Positions 6,091 through 8,193 of a DNA stretch of 8,193 nucleotides are shown piece by piece. Position 1 is the first letter of the stretch; each line of letters begins with the position of its first letter. This DNA comes from Lachnospiraceae bacterium (GTDB lineage Bacteria > Bacillota > Clostridia > Lachnospirales > Lachnospiraceae): positions 1 to 8,193 of the forward strand of contig DNLO01000198.1 in NCBI GenBank assembly GCA_003488445.1, read 5' to 3'. A program made the position numbers and the translations under genes. The notes below the pieces were generated by a model, which saw only the letters and a list, made by a program, of their open reading frames with translations, was not told where the DNA came from and did no database searches.

Positions 6091-7059
6091 GTGAAATACT
6101 TGAATGAATTTGCAGAGGGAGATCGCATATCCGGAGTATATCTGTGCAAAAAGGCAGCTACTCTCACGACCAAAAACGGCAAAGAGTATATGAGCCTCAC
6201 GCTCATGGACAAGACAGCGAACACGGATGCCAAGATATGGGAGCCGAACTCCGATGCCATAGGAGATTTTGACGAGCTCGACTATATCGATGTTCAGGGA
6301 GATGTGACCGTGTTCAACGGGGCGATCCAGGTGAATATCAGACGGCTCAGAAGAGCCGATGACGGAGAATACGACCCCTCCGACTACCTGCCGATGTCTC
6401 CTTACGATGCCGAAGGGATGTATACTCAGCTGAAGAATGTGGTTGAAACGGTGAAGAATCCCTTTCTGAACCGGCTTCTTAAGAGCTTTTTCATCGAGGA
6501 TGCAGCTTTTGTCGATTCTTTCAGGAAAAACTCGGCAGCAAAGACGGTCCATCACGGATTCGTGGGAGGTCTGATCCAGCATACATTGGCTGTCACGAGG
6601 CTGTGCAAGTTTTATACGAAGGCTTATCCCGTACTCGACCATGATCTGCTCATATCTGCAGCCCTGCTGCATGATATCGGCAAGGTAAGAGAGCTGACCA
6701 GATTTCCGGAGAATGATTATTCCGATGACGGACAGCTGCTGGGACATATATATATGGGAGCCGAGATGGTGGCGGAGAGAGTGAGGCAGATAGAGGGATT
6801 TCCCCCGAAGCTTTTGTCTGAGCTGCAGCACTGTATACTGGCGCATCACGGAGAGCTGGAGTACGGATCTCCCAAGACGCCGGAGCTGATAGAGGCCTAT
6901 GCCCTGCATATGGCGGACAATACAGATGCCAAGATGGAGACCTTTACAGAGGCCCTGAACGGCAAGGATGCGGATAAATGGCTCGGGGTAAACAGGCCTC
7001 TGGGAGCCAATATCAGAAGGACATCCGTATGGACGGAGTCAGGTGCGGCAGATGAATAA
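6091..7059 (+). CDS. yhaM: YhaM-type 3'-5' exoribonuclease (OB fold plus HD domain)
   Basis: A 322-residue protein, close to the 314 residues of Bacillus subtilis YhaM, a metal-dependent 3'-5' exonuclease that trims RNA 3' ends in the cytoplasm. An N-terminal OB-fold nucleic-acid-binding domain spans about 10-85 (GVYLCKKAATLTTKNGKEY, LMDKTANTDAKIW, then GDVTVFNGAIQVNI). The HD phosphohydrolase domain spans about 150-290 and keeps its metal ligands: H164 in GLIQHT, H194-D195 in ALLHDIGK, H219 in LGHIYMG, H252-H253 in LAHHGELEYGS, and D276 in HMADNTDA. The start is GTG, supported by AGGAG 8 bases upstream. It lies 27 bases after the HtrA-like gene and overlaps the next gene by 8 bases, so all three are probably co-transcribed. 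Motifs look intact, so activity is expected. The symbol rests on domain order, length and motifs. Confidence 0.92.
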   Translation: MKYLNEFAEGDRISGVYLCKKAATLTTKNGKEYMSLTLMDKTANTDAKIWEPNSDAIGDFDELDYIDVQGDVTVFNGAIQVNIRRLRRADDGEYDPSDYLPMSPYDAEGMYTQLKNVVETVKNPFLNRLLKSFFIEDAAFVDSFRKNSAAKTVHHGFVGGLIQHTLAVTRLCKFYTKAYPVLDHDLLISAALLHDIGKVRELTRFPENDYSDDGQLLGHIYMGAEMVAERVRQIEGFPPKLLSELQHCILAHHGELEYGSPKTPELIEAYALHMADNTDAKMETFTEALNGKDADKWLGVNRPLGANIRRTSVWTESGAADE

Positions 7060-8193
7060 GAATGATATCCTGAAGGGGCTCGAGATACGGGCCCTTTCTT
7101 CAGATGGATCCGGTATAGCCAAGCCCGAAGGGTTCCCGATATTCATCAAGGATACCCTCCCTGAAGATGTGGTCACGGCAAAGATCATCAAAGTAAAAAA
7201 GGATATGGCCTATGCCAGGATGCTGTCGGTGGATCAGGCATCCCCGGACAGGGTCGCGGCAAGGTGTGCCGTGGCGAGACCCTGCGGGGGCTGTGCGATA
7301 CAGGAGCTGGCCTATGATAAGCAGCTGGCGTTCAAAGATGACAAGGTATACAACTGTCTGCTCAGGATCGGAGGCATACCGGCAAAGATCCTCGATGCAG
7401 CTCACGAGGCGCCTCTCGGTATGGATAAGCCCTGGAGATACAGAAACAAGGCGCAGTACCCGATAGGAAAGGACAGGGACGGACGGATCATAACGGGATT
7501 TTATGCGGGGCGTACGCATCACATTGTCGAGACGGAAGAGTGCTTCCTGAACCCGCCGGAGTTTGCGGCGATACTCAGGACCTTCATCAGATTCTGTGAA
7601 GAGAACCGGATGGAGCCATACGACGAGAGCACAGGAAGAGGACAGGTACGGCATTTGGTGATAAGAAAAGCCTTTGGTACCGGACAGCTCATGATAATGC
7701 CGGTGATCCGGAGTATGAAGAAGCTGGATGCTAAAACCAGGGAGGCTTTGAAGGAGGCACTCGTAGGGATACCGGACCTCGCGACCGTGGTGCTGAACGA
7801 GAATCCCGACAAGACAAACGTGATACTCGGGAAAGAGACAGAAATACTCTATGGTCCCGGATATATAGAAGACAGGCTGGGAGAGCTCACATTTCGCATA
7901 GGCCCCTTATCCTTCTATCAGGTGAACTCCGCACAGGCACTCCGTCTGTATGAGAAAGCCATGGAATATGCTGCTCTCACGGGAAAGGAAAGAGTATATG
8001 ATCTCTGCTGCGGGATAGGCACCATATCACTTTTCGCCGCGAAAAGGGCCGCACATGTGTCCGGCATAGAGGCGGTGCCGGAGGCGATAGAAGATGCCAG
8101 GGTCAATGCCTCGATAAACGGTATATCGAATGTGAGCTTTACCGCAGCCAGGGTTGAAGCCTATCTGAAGGAGAACGCCGGTATTAAAGCGGA
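7052..8193 (+). CDS. rlmD: 23S rRNA (uracil-C5)-methyltransferase, RlmD/RumA family, 3' end cut off
   Basis: SAM-dependent enzyme of the TrmA/RlmC/RlmD family that makes 5-methyluridine in RNA; in Gram-positives one member (RlmCD) can modify both U747 and U1939 of 23S rRNA. The first 380 residues are present and the frame stays open to the edge. An N-terminal TRAM RNA-binding domain is about 5-60. Four Cys fit the family's [4Fe-4S] site: C72-x5-C78-x2-C81 (PCGGC) and C164 (TEECFLNP). Further landmarks are PWRYRNKAQYPIG (127-139), SFYQVNSAQ with SAM-contacting Q290, and SAM motif I DLCCGIGT (317-324). The catalytic Cys and general base Glu lie beyond the window, so activity cannot be checked. 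The start at 7052 overlaps the yhaM stop region by 8 bases and has AGGTG (7041-7045) at 6 bases. RlmD versus RlmCD or TrmA is not settled; the FeS site argues against TrmA. Confidence 0.92.
   Translation, partial: MNKNDILKGLEIRALSSDGSGIAKPEGFPIFIKDTLPEDVVTAKIIKVKKDMAYARMLSVDQASPDRVAARCAVARPCGGCAIQELAYDKQLAFKDDKVYNCLLRIGGIPAKILDAAHEAPLGMDKPWRYRNKAQYPIGKDRDGRIITGFYAGRTHHIVETEECFLNPPEFAAILRTFIRFCEENRMEPYDESTGRGQVRHLVIRKAFGTGQLMIMPVIRSMKKLDAKTREALKEALVGIPDLATVVLNENPDKTNVILGKETEILYGPGYIEDRLGELTFRIGPLSFYQVNSAQALRLYEKAMEYAALTGKERVYDLCCGIGTISLFAAKRAAHVSGIEAVPEAIEDARVNASINGISNVSFTAARVEAYLKENAGIKA

Noticed and set aside
5695..6909. A 404-codon open frame on the minus strand across the HtrA-like and yhaM genes
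   Set aside because: It crosses two well-supported genes and their spacer on the opposite strand and shows no domain motif, so it is an antisense shadow.
7519..7812. Small minus-strand frames inside the rlmD gene (also 7100-7654 and 7918-8106)
   Set aside because: They lie entirely within the rlmD frame, which carries the Fe-S cysteines and SAM motif, and they show no features of their own.
1..8193. Mobile elements, CRISPR arrays, prophage or defence genes
   Set aside because: No transposase, integrase, terminal inverted repeats with target duplications, or regularly spaced direct repeats were seen. The tRNA-Leu 3' end, a common integration site, is followed directly by its terminator and an ordinary gene.

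Overview
The window looks like a core chromosomal segment of a low-to-mid G+C Gram-positive, most likely a Clostridia member of the Lachnospiraceae type. Four things suggest this: a full-length MutS2 with a Smr domain, a YhaM-type exoribonuclease, a tRNA-Leu without an encoded CCA end, and heavy use of ATA (Ile) and AGA/AGG (Arg) codons in DNA of roughly half G+C. The family-level placement is an inference from gene content and sequence feel, not from a search. There are no insertion sequences, integrases, CRISPR arrays, toxin-antitoxin pairs or phage genes.

Layout from left to right. (1) Positions 1-63 hold the 3' part of a tRNA-Leu(UAA) on the + strand, followed by a rho-independent terminator (68-112). 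(2) Positions 108-4599 hold a three-gene minus-strand operon, read from right to left: mutS2, then an OmpR/PhoB-type response regulator (14 bases later), then a membrane sensor histidine kinase that overlaps it by 4 bases. (3) Positions 4600-4695 are a short AT-rich divergent promoter region. (4) Positions 4696-8193 hold a three-gene plus-strand operon: a membrane-anchored HtrA-like protein with a PDZ domain, an HD-domain 3'-5' exoribonuclease (YhaM type), and an RlmD/RumA-type 23S rRNA uracil-C5 methyltransferase cut by the right edge.

How the genes may fit together. Several genes concern RNA and the ribosome: MutS2 (in Bacillus subtilis a ribosome-collision rescue factor as well as a recombination-related ATPase), YhaM (RNA 3'-end degradation), RlmD (rRNA modification) and the tRNA. 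The other three are envelope or signalling genes: the two-component pair and the HtrA-like protein. Close spacing shows co-transcription within each operon. A functional link between the two operons is only a guess based on the shared divergent promoter region.

The most notable observation is that the HtrA-like protein keeps the HtrA architecture and PDZ domain but has lost the catalytic His and Asp and has a disrupted Ser motif, so it is probably a pseudoprotease. A second is that the Smr domain of MutS2 has LNII where the LDLR-type motif is expected. The rest of the window is ordinary housekeeping sequence, and I saw no clear sign of a wholly new system.
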